DNA of 64,000 nucleotides, taken from NCBI GenBank assembly GCA_037893225.1, contig JAZGUH010000272.1:2015933-2079932 (forward strand), written 5' to 3'. This DNA is from Hippasteria phrygiana. Taxonomy: Eukaryota > Echinodermata > Asteroidea > Valvatida > Goniasteridae. Position 1 is the first letter of the stretch, and every line of letters starts with the position of its first letter. The notes beneath the pieces were generated by a model that saw only the letters and a program-made list of their open reading frames with translations, was not told the DNA's origin and searched no databases. Below are positions 10,508 to 24,900 of the stretch, in pieces. The position numbers were made by a program, and so were the translations under genes.

Positions 10508-12593
10508 TTTGTGGGATTTGGCGGCCGATTCGTCGCAAAAATACATACGCAGGGGAACAGTTTTTTTCACAGCGGGGCCATATATTCATCCAGGAAAATT
10601 CCCAAGAATTCCCAAGGCAATGTATTAACAGAGCGCCGGAATAGGTACTTTGTGCATGCAACCATATTCCGACCAGAAATTCCCAAGATCTTGGGAAAAA
10701 TCCCAAGGAGTGGCCGGAGGTCGATCGCAAAGGGTCCGAAGAAGATAGATAGATCATAGAAAGGGTAGTATTAAACTTGCAAAAGTGCTTCGAGCATTGT
10801 GGTTCATTTACATGTACATCATTTTACCCTGTAATTTTCACCGAGTTGTTACTGAACCCATAATAATTACACAAATTAAGTGATATATTAATCAGGGTCT
10901 CAAGCATGTAGAGGGCATGTATGAAAAAGTGTTTTGATTATCAAATTTTCATCAAACTATCACTGGAAATTATACAAGAATGATGCATTGAAGAATTACA
11001 ATATCGTAATTGTACAGCGCTGGCGATTTCTTGGCAACAAATTGGGGGAGCGGAGGCAAGACGGAGGGAGCGGTGAGGCGGGGGACAACGTGACTAGGCT
11101 TGATACCTCCAACGATATAGGCCGCGGTACAAATTTGTGTGCACTTATAATGCGTGGGGAACATAACATGGGACGCCCACATTATTTTGAACAAGAAATA
11201 TGAACAAAGATTACAGCTATAAAGTCATATACATTGTAATTTGCAAAATAACAATAGGAAAATGTTGGTACGTTGGGGTAAAATATATACCTACAGGGGA
11301 AAATTATTGGGGACACCATCATCATTGGCGTCCCCGCCCAAAATTATGGGGGTCGGGGGCGCTCGTAGCATTAAAGCCGTCGGAGAAAACTCGTAGCGTT
11401 AAAGCGTTCAAGTTTAGACCTGTGGCGGAGTTGCTTTCATACTTGATTTAGGGCCATTCAAAGTGTTCACTGTTTTACAATTTCGATATTTTTTTTCTCG
11501 AAAATGTGGGTGGGTGGGTCAAGATAAATTATTGAAAATCGAAATTCACTTTTCAATAAAAAATAAAGGGAAAATGAAAAGAAAAGCTCTTTTGACATCC
11601 GATTCTACTCCCGCGTTTCGATTCGTTGGATATTTCAAACCTGTGCAACTGTACATACGTGCCTATGCGTAGTCTTAGACGTCGTATCATCCGTTGTTCA
11701 GCAGAGTTATTCTCGTACTCCATAGCCTGGTTTTATGACTTATTGGCATTTAATTGGCACAACACATGCCGTAGCCCAGGTACATTTCGCCCCCCTGTTT
11801 ATCAATTTATGGATACGCCACTGCGTACTGCAAATTACTGATCAGATATAAAAGTGTAGAATTGAAGCGTAGCAAAAATTCCCCTTTTTGACGAAAACGC
11901 TTGGCAAATGTTTATGTAATGTCCTTCAAACATTTTAATGAAGTTTGTATATTTAATCACATTACATTTTTTAGAGTATTTGAAATGCAAATAAGGGTGT
12001 CTGAGAGAGAAAATTTGTAAATTATAAAATACTATATTTAAATTCCCGCATCCAAATAAATCCCATCGAGCAGGCACAGTAGACTATCTAGTTCCCGTCT
12101 CTACTGCCACAAATGCCGCATCAGATAGATGGGAACTGTGCTAATAAACAGACACGTACACACGTTGCTTCATGCGCGCGTTGCGAAGCCCTGGGAAAAC
12201 GGTTTAAATGCATGATTTGTACCCGAATGTCAACTCCAAAAGTGGTATGTTGCATCAACTTCAAGATTTTCGAAAGTTGTTAAAAATGTTGATAATGCCG
12301 TAATTTGTAGACGATTTTAATACAGCGGGGTAAAACAATCAATTATGAAAAGAAAATCAGTATCGCCAGCGCTATAGGTCAGAAGCTAATTATAAAACAC
12401 AAACAGTCATCAGGGCACGTGTTCAAGCGGGGGTGCCCACTGAACTGGACATTTTATAATTTTGTAATTGAATGGCAAATCAATATTTTAAGATCGAAAA
12501 TTGGGTTGGTGGGTGGCCGGGTCAAAAGATTTCGAAAAGCAAATAAAAATTTAAAAACATTGACAATTTTGAATGGCCCCCTTAGTCAGCGTC
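10508..12593. other. Noncoding stretch upstream of ACY1-like gene
   Basis: Would contain the ACY1-like promoter. No TATA box or other element can be assigned with confidence. A locally self-complementary stretch with TTCCCAAG...CTTGGGAA words occurs around 10600-10710. No other gene is recognised. Confidence 0.4.
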
Positions 12594-15500
12594 GCGTTAC
12601 GGCGGGCCCGAGTGAAACATTAACCGTGGATGGAATATACTGTTCTTCATATAGTTGGGTACCGTTATAGTTTGAAGATAATCGAATCATCCTTCAAGTT
12701 GGTGCTATCCAACACAAACCGTCCTCTGTGGTTTGGGATGGTTTGCTGCGGACAAAAAATACAGTGAATAATGTTATCTTTTACTAAAAACAGCAAAGTT
12801 AAGTATTTCCGTTAGCAACTTTATTTATTGCCGGGCAAAAAACCAGGAAAGTTAATTTCTGCCGTCAGAAAAAAAATATAGTGGCGGGGAATACTGCTTG
12901 AAATTTCCGAAATTACAACAACTTAATCGGTGTAGCGGTAGAAAACAAATCGACCTGTAGCCTCCTCCTTGGTCAAGGCTGTTCGAAAGTCTGCATCCGC
13001 TGCACACAGTGGCCTCGCGCGCCATGCACTATCCCTTTCAATACCAAGGCATATTTTGTGACTGTGCTCTGGATACCACACTCATGTACATGACATGTCC
13101 AGTTCTTTACCAGACACTTTTGGCCAAGTTTTAGTGTATAGCGCCCTCACAAGGCAATGTAATGAAAGGCTATTCTTCTTTGAAGCGTTGTGGAATCCTG
13201 AGGTTCATTGAGAAACAGCACCCCAACCTAACTAATTGAATGAGAACTAAAATATTGCTCTTTGAAAAGAGATTTATTTTGAGGGGTGGTTCATAAATCC
13301 CCAACTCTCAAGGATTGTTGTGATAATTGCACAAACTTGAACAAATTAGTAACGTTTGGATGCAGTTAAGAGGGCATTTCTCAAACCCTGGCTTGGGCTC
13401 GGGCTTCACGTAATTTTGTCCCCAGATTAGGCAAGATCTTGAATAGTTTTGGCTACATGTACATGTACAAATGTATATAAACGTTTGATGTTTTTAATGC
13501 AAGCAACAAGCAACATTTATTTCCTCTTCATGGTAATTCACAACAGATATAAAAGAATACAAATAAGAAAATCAAGTCAAGAAGATCTTAAAGAGGCAAA
13601 ACCTAAAAAGCGACAGCTTGTGTAAGGCATACCAGACGTACAAGCACGATGGTAGCGAACGTCCATGCAACATTGAGCCCAGGTGGCGCGCGCGGTATTG
13701 ATAGGGTTAAAGTACTCACATCATATCACTGTGGCGTTTTGTCTACACCAGATATTATGTGCATGTGCAACGAGTCACATGTTTTGACGGGGAAAACAGC
13801 AGAATATAAATTTCTGCCGTCCGATGGACAACCCTCAGTCGTAATCAATGATTGCTGCAGTGACTACAGTTTCGAATTTTCAAAATGCTGCGATATAATA
13901 GGTGTGACGGTCAAAAACCGTACATCGGCCTGTCGTGTTTGAGATGGACATTATACGCAGATGCACTTGGCCGTTGAGGGCGCTGTGTAATAATTGGCAC
14001 ATTATTAAAAGCGCCCAGTGCATGCAGCGAGTTTAGATAAATTGAAATAGCCACTAAATTTGCAACTTACTTCAACATTGCCTGTCAGAGTGATCATCGC
14101 ATCGTGCATGCCGTTTAATGAAAACCAGCCATTTATACTTTTTTTTATTCAAATACGGCGTCAAGCGAATTTTGCGAATCGACCTGTGGCGTTTGAGATG
14201 GTACTGTCTAGTAGCGTTTCCAGTGTCTGTCGTCGCATTTTGGGAAAACTATCTCAACTGACCAAACAAAAACTACATTGTAATAGAGCACAAAGTTCCC
14301 ATACTGTCACGGCTCCTGATAATATCCGTGTTTTATTGAAACTTTGGAAATATCAACGATGATTATTGCCCCTTATAAAAATCGACCTGTGGCGTTTGAG
14401 ATGGTTTCTGTACAGGGGACAAATAGCGTAGTGAGTCTTATTTTCGATCTGAAAAAAAATTGAAATTAATTCCTGCCTTCTGATGGACGAACCTCGGTAT
14501 AGAACAATGACTGTTGAAGTGAGTGCGGTTTGAAATTGCCCAAATTGACAACGACGGGACGGGGGCGGTAGAAAACCCAAATCGACCTGTGGCGTTTGAG
14601 ATGGTTTGTACTGTGTACTCTACAATTGTAAAACATGTCAAATTCTAGAACATTCCGGTTATTGAACTCGCAGTTTTGAGGAATACGAAAATGGGAGAAA
14701 CAAATTTACAAAAAAGAAAAGATGGTCGAAGTCAATGTCGTACTCAATTGAATATATATTTAAAACAATCGAAACCTGCTGAAAGGGGCCTAATATGCGG
14801 CTATATACAATATGCCTAGGTATCGCGTCAAGTCATGTACAGCACCTCTCCACCCCCCCCACCCCCCCCCCCCCCCCCCCCCCTCCTCTTTCGATTTTTC
14901 CATGGCCGGTAATTTCTTCCTTTGCTGCTTTCTGGTGAGTGCTTTGCCCCCTCCAGAAAAAAAACCTGGCGACGCCCATGATCATGACATGTCCACCAAA
15001 AATTCAAAAACCAGTTTTTGAGCGTTTTACGGAATAGAAGTGAGTCATTTCCAGACTGTTCCTTTCATGGCATGCAGATTGACAAGCGGGAAAACAAAAA
15101 CAAAACCCCTTAGGCTACTTCAATCGTAATTTTGCTTACATGTATTTGACTTTTAGAAAACAAATTCTACAAAATGAGGATATTGAATCAATTTTAATTT
15201 AGCTAAAACCTTTTTTGACAGGTATTAGACGATCAGTCTATCGTTAGAGAAATGGGAAACATCATGAAGTCGTCATGCATGGGGAAAGAAGAATGAGTGC
15301 CCTTCCTTAAAGGGACACATTGCTTTGGATTTTGCGATTTGGGCTATAAAACTGAAATGGATATGGTTGGGAAGCTTTTTTAAAAGTAGAATATAAAGAT
15401 TCACATAACTATCCATTCAAATTGCGTGGTTTTTGTTTAATTTCGTGACAAATAACGGTCCGCCATTTTGTAGAACCAAATTTTTGACTCCACAAAATGG

Positions 15501-18307
15501 CGGACTGTGTTCACCAGTCGTATTTCCAGTCGCATCTGGTTAAAGTACGTTCTGTTGATCCATTTTGATGTGTGGCACGGCGCGCAGCACTGGCGATATG
15601 TGTCGCGAGGTAGAGAATTGTACCTGGCGATCATCTGATAGGTTCACAAGGCCACTGGCTGCGGCGCCAGCCTAAAGACTCTTACAGCGTATTTTGCGCA
15701 TTATTTAGACGGTGGTATTTACTACTGGAAATAAGTCTATGTTTCGCGGGTCAGATGTCAGGGATCAGCGGCCAATATTTTGTTTTGTAATCACTACTCA
15801 CTAATTACAACACATTATACGTGTTTTTTTGCATGAACAACCCTTATAAAAGATAAGAAACATTTCCAAACAGCAAAATTTCATGACATTTGAAGGCAAT
15901 GTGTCCCTTTAAAGAGGTATGGTCGTGCCTATGTAGTTCAATGAGTTGATCAATTGAGTGCTTAGTCGCTTCCAAATCAAGATAAATTAACTAATAATAG
16001 TGGCTTGCTAATAGTTGGTAACTTCTTGTTGCTTTTACACAAACTGATGAACTGCATGTACATTATTTTGTAATAATAGCAACACATTACGATATCAGCT
16101 GCTGAAATGATACGATAGAAATTATTCTGTTTGCAGGTATTGCACGCTGAAACAACAACAACAACAACAACATGCCCTCACTGCAAACATTCCATCAGAC
16201 GAAACAGTCACACCCAATCAGTTATCAACCTGAGAGTAATGCCAGATTGCACTTTAATTTCTGAATTGTTTGAAGACTTCTGGGATTGGAGAATCGCGAC
16301 CTCCGGTGACAAATGTTCCTAGTGGTATTCATTATATTGTCCGTCGTGTTACAAACAAATTAGGAATCATTTAAATCAATGACTTTTTGTAACGCGGGGT
16401 TGTTTAATTTTGTATTTGTTTCTAAAAATCTAGCAGCAAAACTGTTGACAACGTTGTTCTACGATGTAAAGTAAGGCTATACTTCTTTCATTGTTTCTTT
16501 ACCCTCCTTTTGTATTATCCATCTTTTGGTCACTTTTCTTGACCCAACAAAAAAATGGAACGTGTGCTCTTACTTCAAAATCGACAAATGATTTACAAAG
16601 TAGTTGCCCAATGTGGTTCAAACGTTTTTCTTTTTCAGCAAACCCGAACAACAATCACAACAGGATGATTGCACGAACACGGATCAGTCTCTTTTTCTGG
16701 AAGATGAAGCTAAAGAAATATTGTATGAAGTACAGTATTCAACTGCATTTGCAGCCGACACTTAATTATGTTGAGTAGGTTGTTTTACAAACCCTCAACT
16801 TCAAATATCACCTTCAAATATCACATTACACAGCGCCCTCAACGGCCAAGCGCATCTATGTATAATGTCCATCTCAAACGCCACAGGTCGATTTTTGTTA
16901 TCGACCGTCACACCTATTATATCGTAATCATTGGAAAATTTCAAACTGTTCTCACTACAACAATCATTGTTTAATACTAAGGTTTGTCCATCAGACGGCA
17001 GAAATTTATATTCTTCGGTTTTTCGTCAAAAACATGGGACTCGTCGCACTCAATGTATCTAGTCAGTGTACACAAACCATCTCAAACGCCACAGGTCGAT
17101 TTGTTTTCCAAAGCCCCACACATGATATCGTTGTAAATTTGGGCAATTTCAAACCGCACTCACTGCAACAATAATTGTTTAATACTGAGATTTGTCCATC
17201 AGAAGGCAGAAATTTATATTCTGCTGTTTTTTCGTCAAAAACATGGACTCGTTACGCTATGTACCATCTCAAACGCCACAGGTCGATTTGTGTTTTCTAC
17301 TGCCCCGCATGATATCGTTGTAAATTTGGGCAATGTCATACCGCACCCACTGCAACAATCATTGATTCATACTGAGGTTCCTCCATCAGAAGGCAGAAAT
17401 TAATTCTTGCCATTTTTCCGGTGAAAAATCAGACTCCCTGCATTATGCCGGCACCCTGTACAGAAATCATCTCAAACGCCACAGGTCGATTCGCACAATT
17501 TCAAGGTTGCCAGCATGTTTAAATACAAATAAAACATGAAATAAAAGTTGCTTTCATCACGTGGTATGCACGTTGATCATTCTGACAGGAAATCTTGAAA
17601 TAATTTGCAGATTTACTGGCTATTTAAATATATCCAAAACCGCTGCATGCAATGAGAAACCGGCGCTATCTATCTGTTAATTAATTACACAGCGCCCTCA
17701 ACGGTCAAGCTCATCTGTGTATATTTTCCATCTGAAACGCCACAGGTCGATTTGTGTTTTCTACCGCCCCACACACGATATCGTTGTAAATTTGGGCAAT
17801 TTAAAACCGCAGACATAATACTGAGGTTCATCCATCAGAAGGCAGAAATTAACCTGCTCTTCTTCTTTTTTCGATCGAAAACATGAGTCACTAGGCTATG
17901 TGCCCCTGTACAAAAACCATCTCAAACGCCACAGGTGGATTTAAAATGGGCACTAATCGAGACCTCGTCGTTGATATTTTTGTCAATAAAGCCATGACAG
18001 TCTGGGAACTTTGTGCTCTATTGCAATGTAGTTTTTGGTCAGTTTAGATAGTTTCCCGAATTGCGACGAGATTTTGGAAATTTCAAGCAGTATTTGCCGC
18101 CACCATCTTTTTCATAATACTGACTATCCGTCTGACGGAAAACCATCCCAAACCACAGAGAACGGTTTGTGTTGGATAGCAGCACCAAGGAACTTGAACA
18201 CGGATTATGTGTGTTGTAATTCGATTTTCTTCAAACTATAAACAACTATGAACAACAGTATGTTCCATCCATGAAAATAGTGTAATGTTTCACTCGGGCC
18301 GTAACGC
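12594..18307. mobile_element. Large foldback element with ~200-bp repeats in both arms
   Basis: The outer ends are inverted copies: left CGCGTTACGGC...CCCGAGTGAAAC and right GTTTCACTCGGGCCGTAACGC. Further in, TGTTGGATAGCAGCACC at the right mirrors GGTGCTATCCAACA at the left. The arms hold repeats of about 190-205 bp centred on CGACCTGTGGCGTTTGAG. Copies in plus orientation are at about 14178, 14381 and 14581 with decayed ones near 12948 and 13925; inverted copies are at about 16869, 17077, 17263, 17467, 17728 and 17917. No transposase was found. The middle carries a nested MITE. The design resembles foldback elements such as the sea-urchin TU family, which is a comparison of structure, not of sequence. 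Confidence 0.7.
15307..15912. mobile_element. TTAA-flanked MITE (copy 2, inverted, 606 bp)
   Basis: Reverse-complement copy of the element at 8158-8771, nested inside the foldback element. It begins TTAAAGGGACACATTGC and ends AATGTGTCCCTTTAA. It is slightly shorter through small indels. Confidence 0.75.
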
Positions 18308-18739
18308 TTAAAATCAATAATAACGAAACAATATCCGCCACATGTCTATTTAAAATTAAATGCTTTACTGTATTCCATAAACATCGATCACGTGTAGACG
18401 AGCTTATTTTTTTTTTATTCAAATGTCACAGGGTTGGTTTGAATGTTGCTCCTTTAAAAAAGACTACAGCGTATAATTAACAGAAACGCTAATTGTCAAA
18501 ACACAAACCCCACAGCCCGCTAAAAGCGTTATTAACAAACACACAACGAGGCTACACTATATCAACTAATGGTTATTGAATGGCTTGATCAAGTCTAATC
18601 CAGACTCGCAAGGCGCCCTCTTTTGATCTAAACCGCATTTTTCTTCGGATATTTCTGCTGATGCAAAAATCGACCTGTGGCGTTTGACCGAACGCTTTTT
18701 TCGGAGATTTTTATATATTTTTATATTAGGGTACCAACT
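18308..18739. other. Junction between foldback element and gag relic
   Basis: No gene. A further CGACCTGTGGCGTTTGA motif copy lies at 18670-18688 outside the recognised foldback arm, abutting the broken end of the gag reading frame. This suggests nested insertion or deletion here. Confidence 0.45.
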
Positions 18740-19803
18740 TTTTTGACCCAAAATGGCTTCGTCCAAAGTCTTTGGACGATCACGATATACGCCTTCCCTA
18801 ACAACCTGACTCGTCACCGCATCGACAAAGTGGTTCTTCCCCAAGCGCTCCCGCGCCTCTTCGGGGATTTCTGGGTAGGCCTTCAACGTTAAGTCACGGA
18901 TTGCCTGGCCCAGCTCCTGTAGAGTTTCCTTAGGCCCCTGACGTCGGTGCCTCAACTCTAACAAATAATTTTCGGCCTGTCGACCAGGACCGAATCTCTT
19001 AGACAACCCCGCCACAAGCTCACTATAAATGAACTTCTTCGATCCATCACCAAGAATCCGGAGTGCCTCGCCCTGGAGACTAGCAGCCAAAAACTCGGTT
19101 GCTTGCTCCTCACTCCACTGATTCACCTGCTTACACGCCTCAAAGTGGCGGTAATAACCGTTCCAAAGAACCTTACCATTGTATCGGTCGGGGGTAATTG
19201 TAGGCCTGTGAGGCTTACCACCGTGAGGTTTACCGCACACCTCATTGCCCACCAACCGCGACTCTCTTTTAAGTGGCCACGGGCCCACTCCAGGCGGGTC
19301 AACCTCACCAACAACCTCGTTGGATCTCCCCACAGCAGGTCGAGTTGCAAAACTCAACAAATCACTTTGTAAACCCGGCGCTCCTTATTAGCACAATCAT
19401 CCTCACGGTCCACGAAGGGATTGGTATGAGGACTACGCATGGGAATAAACCTCACTGGTGTACTCTCCGCGTGCCTTGCTCCCTTTGAAACCAAATCGGG
19501 TGACGTGCCAACAGTGGAACGCTCCAGCGCCTTCAATGAGGCATACCCTGAGGTATCCTCCGGCAACTTCCACCCAATCTCTAGGTCCACCACAACCCAA
19601 GGTGTATCCCTTCTCTTAGGGGTACCCTCACGCACACTTTTTGGCTGTGCTCCCTTCTTGACAGCCTCTAACTCCGAAGAAAGACGAGCCGGCCCTCTCC
19701 CACTCCAACCACTGAACCTCCATTCTCGAGCGATTCAGCTCATCACAGACAGAGCCCTTGTCAACCTCCACCGAGGTGACATCTCTGTCCTCACTCATAC
19801 TGA
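18740..19803 (-). pseudogene. Ty3/mdg4-type retrotransposon gag, frameshifted and 3'-truncated
   Basis: The best-preserved part (about 19250 to 18740) reads as a capsid-type gag domain: PDRYNGKVLWNGYYRHFEA, then W-x-EEQATEFLAASLQGEALRIL, L-x-KRFGPGRQAENY, ELGQAIRDLTLKAYPE and RPKTLDEAI. That order is typical of Ty3/mdg4 gag proteins of animals. The probable start is MSEDRDVTSVEVDKG at about 19803, and the frame changes at least twice (near 19690 and 19370) before reaching the capsid part. Downstream, protease and reverse transcriptase are absent because the sequence runs into unrelated repeat near 18740. A dead element. Confidence 0.75.
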
Positions 19804-20194
19804 CGTTTCCTCCCGACTAGGAAACTCAGTACTCTGCCACTAGCCACTCGGCGATAGTACCTCACAAGCAAATTCAGGCTGTGGAACCACCTGTCCCAAA
19901 CCTCCAGAATCGACTAAACCCTGCGTACCGATTACCACCTGGTGAATCCTCACAGGATCGGCAGTTGCTGTCTTGCAGTAAGTCGCAAAATTCGCAACTC
20001 CGCTCGAATCCTCAGTAGGATCCACCCACCAAACAACAAACAACAAACCAGTAACGACACAGGTCAGCATAACCCGTTACCCTCGTTACCAATAATCCTC
20101 ACTGTACCTCAGTGAGGTGCACTCACAAACAACAATCAAACACAATTTATTTCTCTTTATTACAAGTTAAAAAATTACACTAAACAATCACAAA

Positions 20195-20213
20195 CATCCC
20201 ACTTCTGACACCA
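20195..20213 (-). promoter_or_regulatory. Retrotransposon primer-binding site candidate
   Basis: On the minus strand the sequence TGGTGTCAGAAGTGGGATG follows directly after a stretch ending GTAGCGCGTCACA, separated by two bases. A TGG-starting site just inside an LTR end in ACA is the normal arrangement for tRNA-primed reverse transcription, and this motif is common in Ty3-type elements. It lies upstream of the gag relic in the right orientation. Confidence 0.55.
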
Positions 20214-20215
20214 TT

Positions 20216-21890
20216 TGTGACGCGCTACATACCATAACCCATGGATAAGCAGATTCATGACAATTTTAAGTTACCTCAATTCTTTTTAAATATCACTGGA
20301 AAGAGTAACAATTATCTATAAAATGAAGGGTCAATGTGGACGGTCAGGAAAGATTAACCCAATGCAAAGTTATGGTTTCTTTGGGATTAAAATGTTCGGT
20401 CATTTTGAAGGATAAGTTCAATTAAAAAGTTGTGATCATTGCTAAATGGATAACAATTTCTATTTGAAAATTTGAGCCCCATCTATTTCTTATCAATGTG
20501 TTAGAAATCTAAAAATCCGTTTGAGTCATTTAAAATACAATGTAGGTCCTAGTTCTTTTAAAAACTTGCACAACTTGTATTAGTCACATGGTGGCACCAC
20601 AAACGTTCTTGTATCTCATTCCACCAAGCATATAGTATTGTGACGCGCTACCCAGGGCCGGGGGAAACCTACGGGGACTGGTCTTATTTCCCAGGGCTCC
20701 AACCAACACCTGTTATCCCACACAAATATTTATAGCCTTACGAACGAGTGAGCGGCTACCCAGACGCAAGGGGGGACAATTAACGAACGGTGGACTAAGC
20801 CTAGGACTGTTCGTTTGGTGGAAATATACCACCGTTTGTGATTGAGCTCTTATCCTAATGTAATAAAGAAATCCAATTGGTCCTAATAAACCTCACAGTG
20901 ACAAATAACCTCACAAAGACAAGTATTTCCAAAGACGATCAATAATTGGTCTTATTTCTTTCCTGAACAGCAATCAACAATAATTATCAATCAATAAGTT
21001 ACACAATAATTTCCACTCGGGATAACCCTCACTTAAATAAACCTCACGTGGTCAAGCGCACCACTTAAATAATGACTTTAGATACACTTATACATATAAT
21101 CCTCACACAGTTAGGCGGTATGAGCTGATGCAATATAATCCTCACACCGTTAGGCCGTATGAACTTATACAAAATATTCCTCACACCGTTAGGCGGTATG
21201 AACTTAGACAATATAAATGTTATGGGGCATACACCTTTAACAGTTAATACAATTATAATTTCTATGAGGAATACACAGTAAGGCAGGATGATAAGAACTC
21301 TTAAAGAAAAGTAAAGGAGGTATGCTTAATTAAATATGCACAAATAAATCCTCACTAAGTATCGTATACCTCAGCCAGGCTCAGCTCACTGGCAGCGAGC
21401 TCGAAGTATACCTCACTAGCTCCAAAACTCGGAATTTAGCTGAATGGGAATCGGCCTAGACTACACAGAGGCTGATGGTCAGCCTCACTGGACACTTACA
21501 CGCTAAACTCAGTAAACCTCTTCGGGAATAGCTAGCTCGCTGACCGAGGCTGTACTCGGCCGTCGCGGCCACGCCAACAGGCACGGAACAATGGCGTACA
21601 ATCCCTCTGCAATTGCAACTTCGCTGAAATCCCCGCCCAACTTGTTCACCCCTCACGTTAGCCCAGGTCCCCAGTAATCTAGCCACAAAAACACCGCGCT
21701 GACTCACCGGACACACCTGATCACACAGCAAGGCTCGACAACGCACTGTCCGGGACTCGCTCGGAATTCAGACCACACAATAACGTTAGATCTTACAGCC
21801 ACGGCGCCAGCTTCGGACTTCACTGCAACGGCACCAACTTTAGATTTTACTGCCACGGCGCCATCCTCAGACTTCCCTGCAACGGCGCCC
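20216..21890 (-). mobile_element. LTR region of the gag-bearing retrotransposon (outer edge uncertain)
   Basis: The inner edge at 20216 is set by the primer-binding site. The outer edge is unclear: the next element begins at about 21902, and the LTR may resume after 25785 and end near 26057, where the minus strand would start TGTAACGAAACAGGG. A second copy of TGTGACGCGCTAC occurs at 20639. No coding capacity beyond short frames. Confidence 0.35.
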
Positions 21891-21901
21891 ACATCAGACT
21901 G

Positions 21902-24900
21902 CCGCCCAGCTAACACATTATGCTTTTATAACATTATGAAAAGGTCTTACGGATGTTATATATAAAACATTTTAAAATAACATTTTAAAAACCTTATAGA
22001 AATGTTACGATAAACAGAACAACATTTTAATAACATAATTTAAATGTCTCAAAATTTGACGTTTTATCGAGTATGTTAAAGTGATGTCATCCAAATGTTA
22101 TAACCAAATGTTTTAATTTAGTTTTCATGAGGGAAAGTTTGCCATAAATGTGATATTTTAAAAATATAATCCAGATGTTTTATAAATATCATAAAACGTT
22201 ACTAAAACATCTCCTGAATGCTTGAGTCCACGGTACTATCAAAAACGTTTGAAAATGTTATAAATGCACTTCTATCTAATGTTTAAAAGTGGTTTAACTT
22301 AATTAATAAATGTCAGTGCATGTGATATTTTGAAGACGTCATTATAATGTTGCCACCTTATTATCTGTAAGTTTTTATAATGTTCTTAAAAAATATTTTT
22401 AAAAATATAATACTATGTTTTACAAATATCCCTAAAATGTCATACCGCAGAGTTGACAACATTCATAAAACATTTTATAGATGTTTGAGTCCATGGAAGA
22501 ATCAGTAACGTTAAAATAATGTTTTAAAAACACTTCATACTGATGTTTAAAACTTGTCCGAATTATTAAATATATCTCAGAACATTTTATATTTAAAAGA
22601 CATATATATAATGTTACCATTCGTATGTTTTTATAATGTTCTTAAAACATATATTTGTATCCTTAAAAACATGTTGCAGAACTATGTGTAAAATATTATG
22701 CCAAATTATTGATAACATTCTTAAAACATGTTATAAATATTTGAGTCCACATAACTATTATTAACGTTTTAATAATGTCAAAAAAACATTTCTGCCTGAT
22801 GTTTAAAACTTGTCTTAGGTAAAAAATAAATCTCGGGCATTTGATATCAAAACGACGCGATGATAATGTTACCATCTCAACATGTGTATGTTTTCATGAT
22901 GTTCTTAAAACATCTTTTAAAAATATGAAACCATGTTTCACAGATATCCCTAAAATATTATGACAAAGAGTTGACAACATTCTTAAAACATGATGTAAAT
23001 GTTTGAGTCCAGTTAAACGTCTAAATTGTTAAATATATCTTTTTATATTTGAAAGACATCATTATAGTGTTACCACCTAAATAGTCGTATATTATTATGA
23101 TGATGTTCTTAAAACATATGCGTATAGCATACAAAATTTGTTTCAGAAATATCATTAAAATGTTATGCCAAATTATAGATAACATTCTTAAAACATGTTA
23201 TAAATGTTCAAGTTAAGAAATATATGTACATGTATTAGGTAATAAATATATCTCTCGGGCATTTGATATCAAAACGACGTTATGATAATGTTACCATCTG
23301 AACATTTGCATTTTAAAAATGTGTTTAAAACATCTTTAAAAAATATAAAACCATGTTTCATAGATATCCCTAAAAATGTTATGACAAGAGTTGACAACAT
23401 TCTTAAAACATGTTATTAATGTTTATAGTGCATGGAAGAATCGGTTAAACGTTTAAATAATATGTTGCTGCAAAAGTACTTGTCTGAATTGTTAAATACC
23501 AGTATATAATAGAGCTTTTGATTTTTAAAAGACATCATTATAATGTTACCACCTAAATATAGTGGTGTACTATTATGAAGTTCTTAAAACATGTGTGTAT
23601 AGCATTAAAACATGTTTCAGAAATATCTTACACAGGTTATAAAACTGGTGTTTAAAACTTGTCTTATATAATAAATATATCTCGGGGCATTTGATATCAT
23701 AACGACGTCGTGATAATGTTACCATCTGAACATTTTAATGTTTTTATGATGTTCTGAAAACATCTTTGAAAAATATGAAACTATGTTTTACAGATATCCC
23801 TGAAATGTTATGCCAAATTCTTGACAACATTCTTAAAACATGTTATAAATGTTCGAGTCCACAGAACTATACTATAAACGTTATATTATTGTTGTAAAAA
23901 CATTTCTGCCTGTTGTTTAAAACTTGTCTTAGATAATAAATATATCTCGGGGCATTTGATATCATAACGACGTCGTGATAATGTTACCATCTGAACATTT
24001 TTATGTTTTTATGATGTTCTGAAAACATCTTTGAAAAATTTAAAACTATGTTTTACAGATATCCCTAAAATGTTATGCAAAATTCTTGACAACATTCTTA
24101 AAACATGTTCTAAATGTTCGAGTCCACAGAACTATACTATAAACGTTTTAATAATGTTTTAAAAACATTTCTTCCTGGTGTTTAAAACTTGTCTTAGAAA
24201 ATAAATATATCTCGGGGCATTTGATATCATAACGACGTCGTGATAATGTTACCATCTGAACATTTGTATGTTTTTATGATGTTTTGAAAACATTTTTGAA
24301 AAATATGAACCATGTTTTACAGATATCCATAAAATGTTATGACAACAAGAGTTGACAACATTCTTAAAACATGTTCTAAATGTTCGAGTCAACAGAACTA
24401 TACTATAAACGTTATAATAATGTTTTAAAAACATTTCTTCCTGGTGTTTAAAACTTGTCTTAGAAAATAAATATATCTTGGGGCATTTGATATCATAACG
24501 ACGTCGTGATAATGTTACCATCTGAACATTTGTGATGATGTTGTGACAACGTTATAGTGACCTCAATTTGCATGTTGACCCCAAGTGGGCGTGGTAAACC
24601 TTGGTGAAACAATTTTGTCACTTTCTTTCAACATGAACGTTATGTTTTGCGTAACAGCGATATGTTTTAGGGTGTTTTCATAGAGATAATTGTGTAATAT
24701 TTAACTATTCAAAGTCTCAAAGAAACAAATTTGCCAAAAAAGCAAAACAAAACAAATAGAAGAATTTTGACTTGCAAACTGTGACTAAAGACGACGGTGA
24801 TATTGGGCATATATATACCATTTAGGGACGTACTTAAAGTGGAGGAGAGGCTTCCTCAGATATTTAATTATGTATAGTATGTATACATAGTATATAATAT

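Noticed and set aside
22000..24530. CRISPR-like regular repeats
   Set aside because: Repeats are contiguous ~265-bp satellite units with no unique spacers, in animal DNA.
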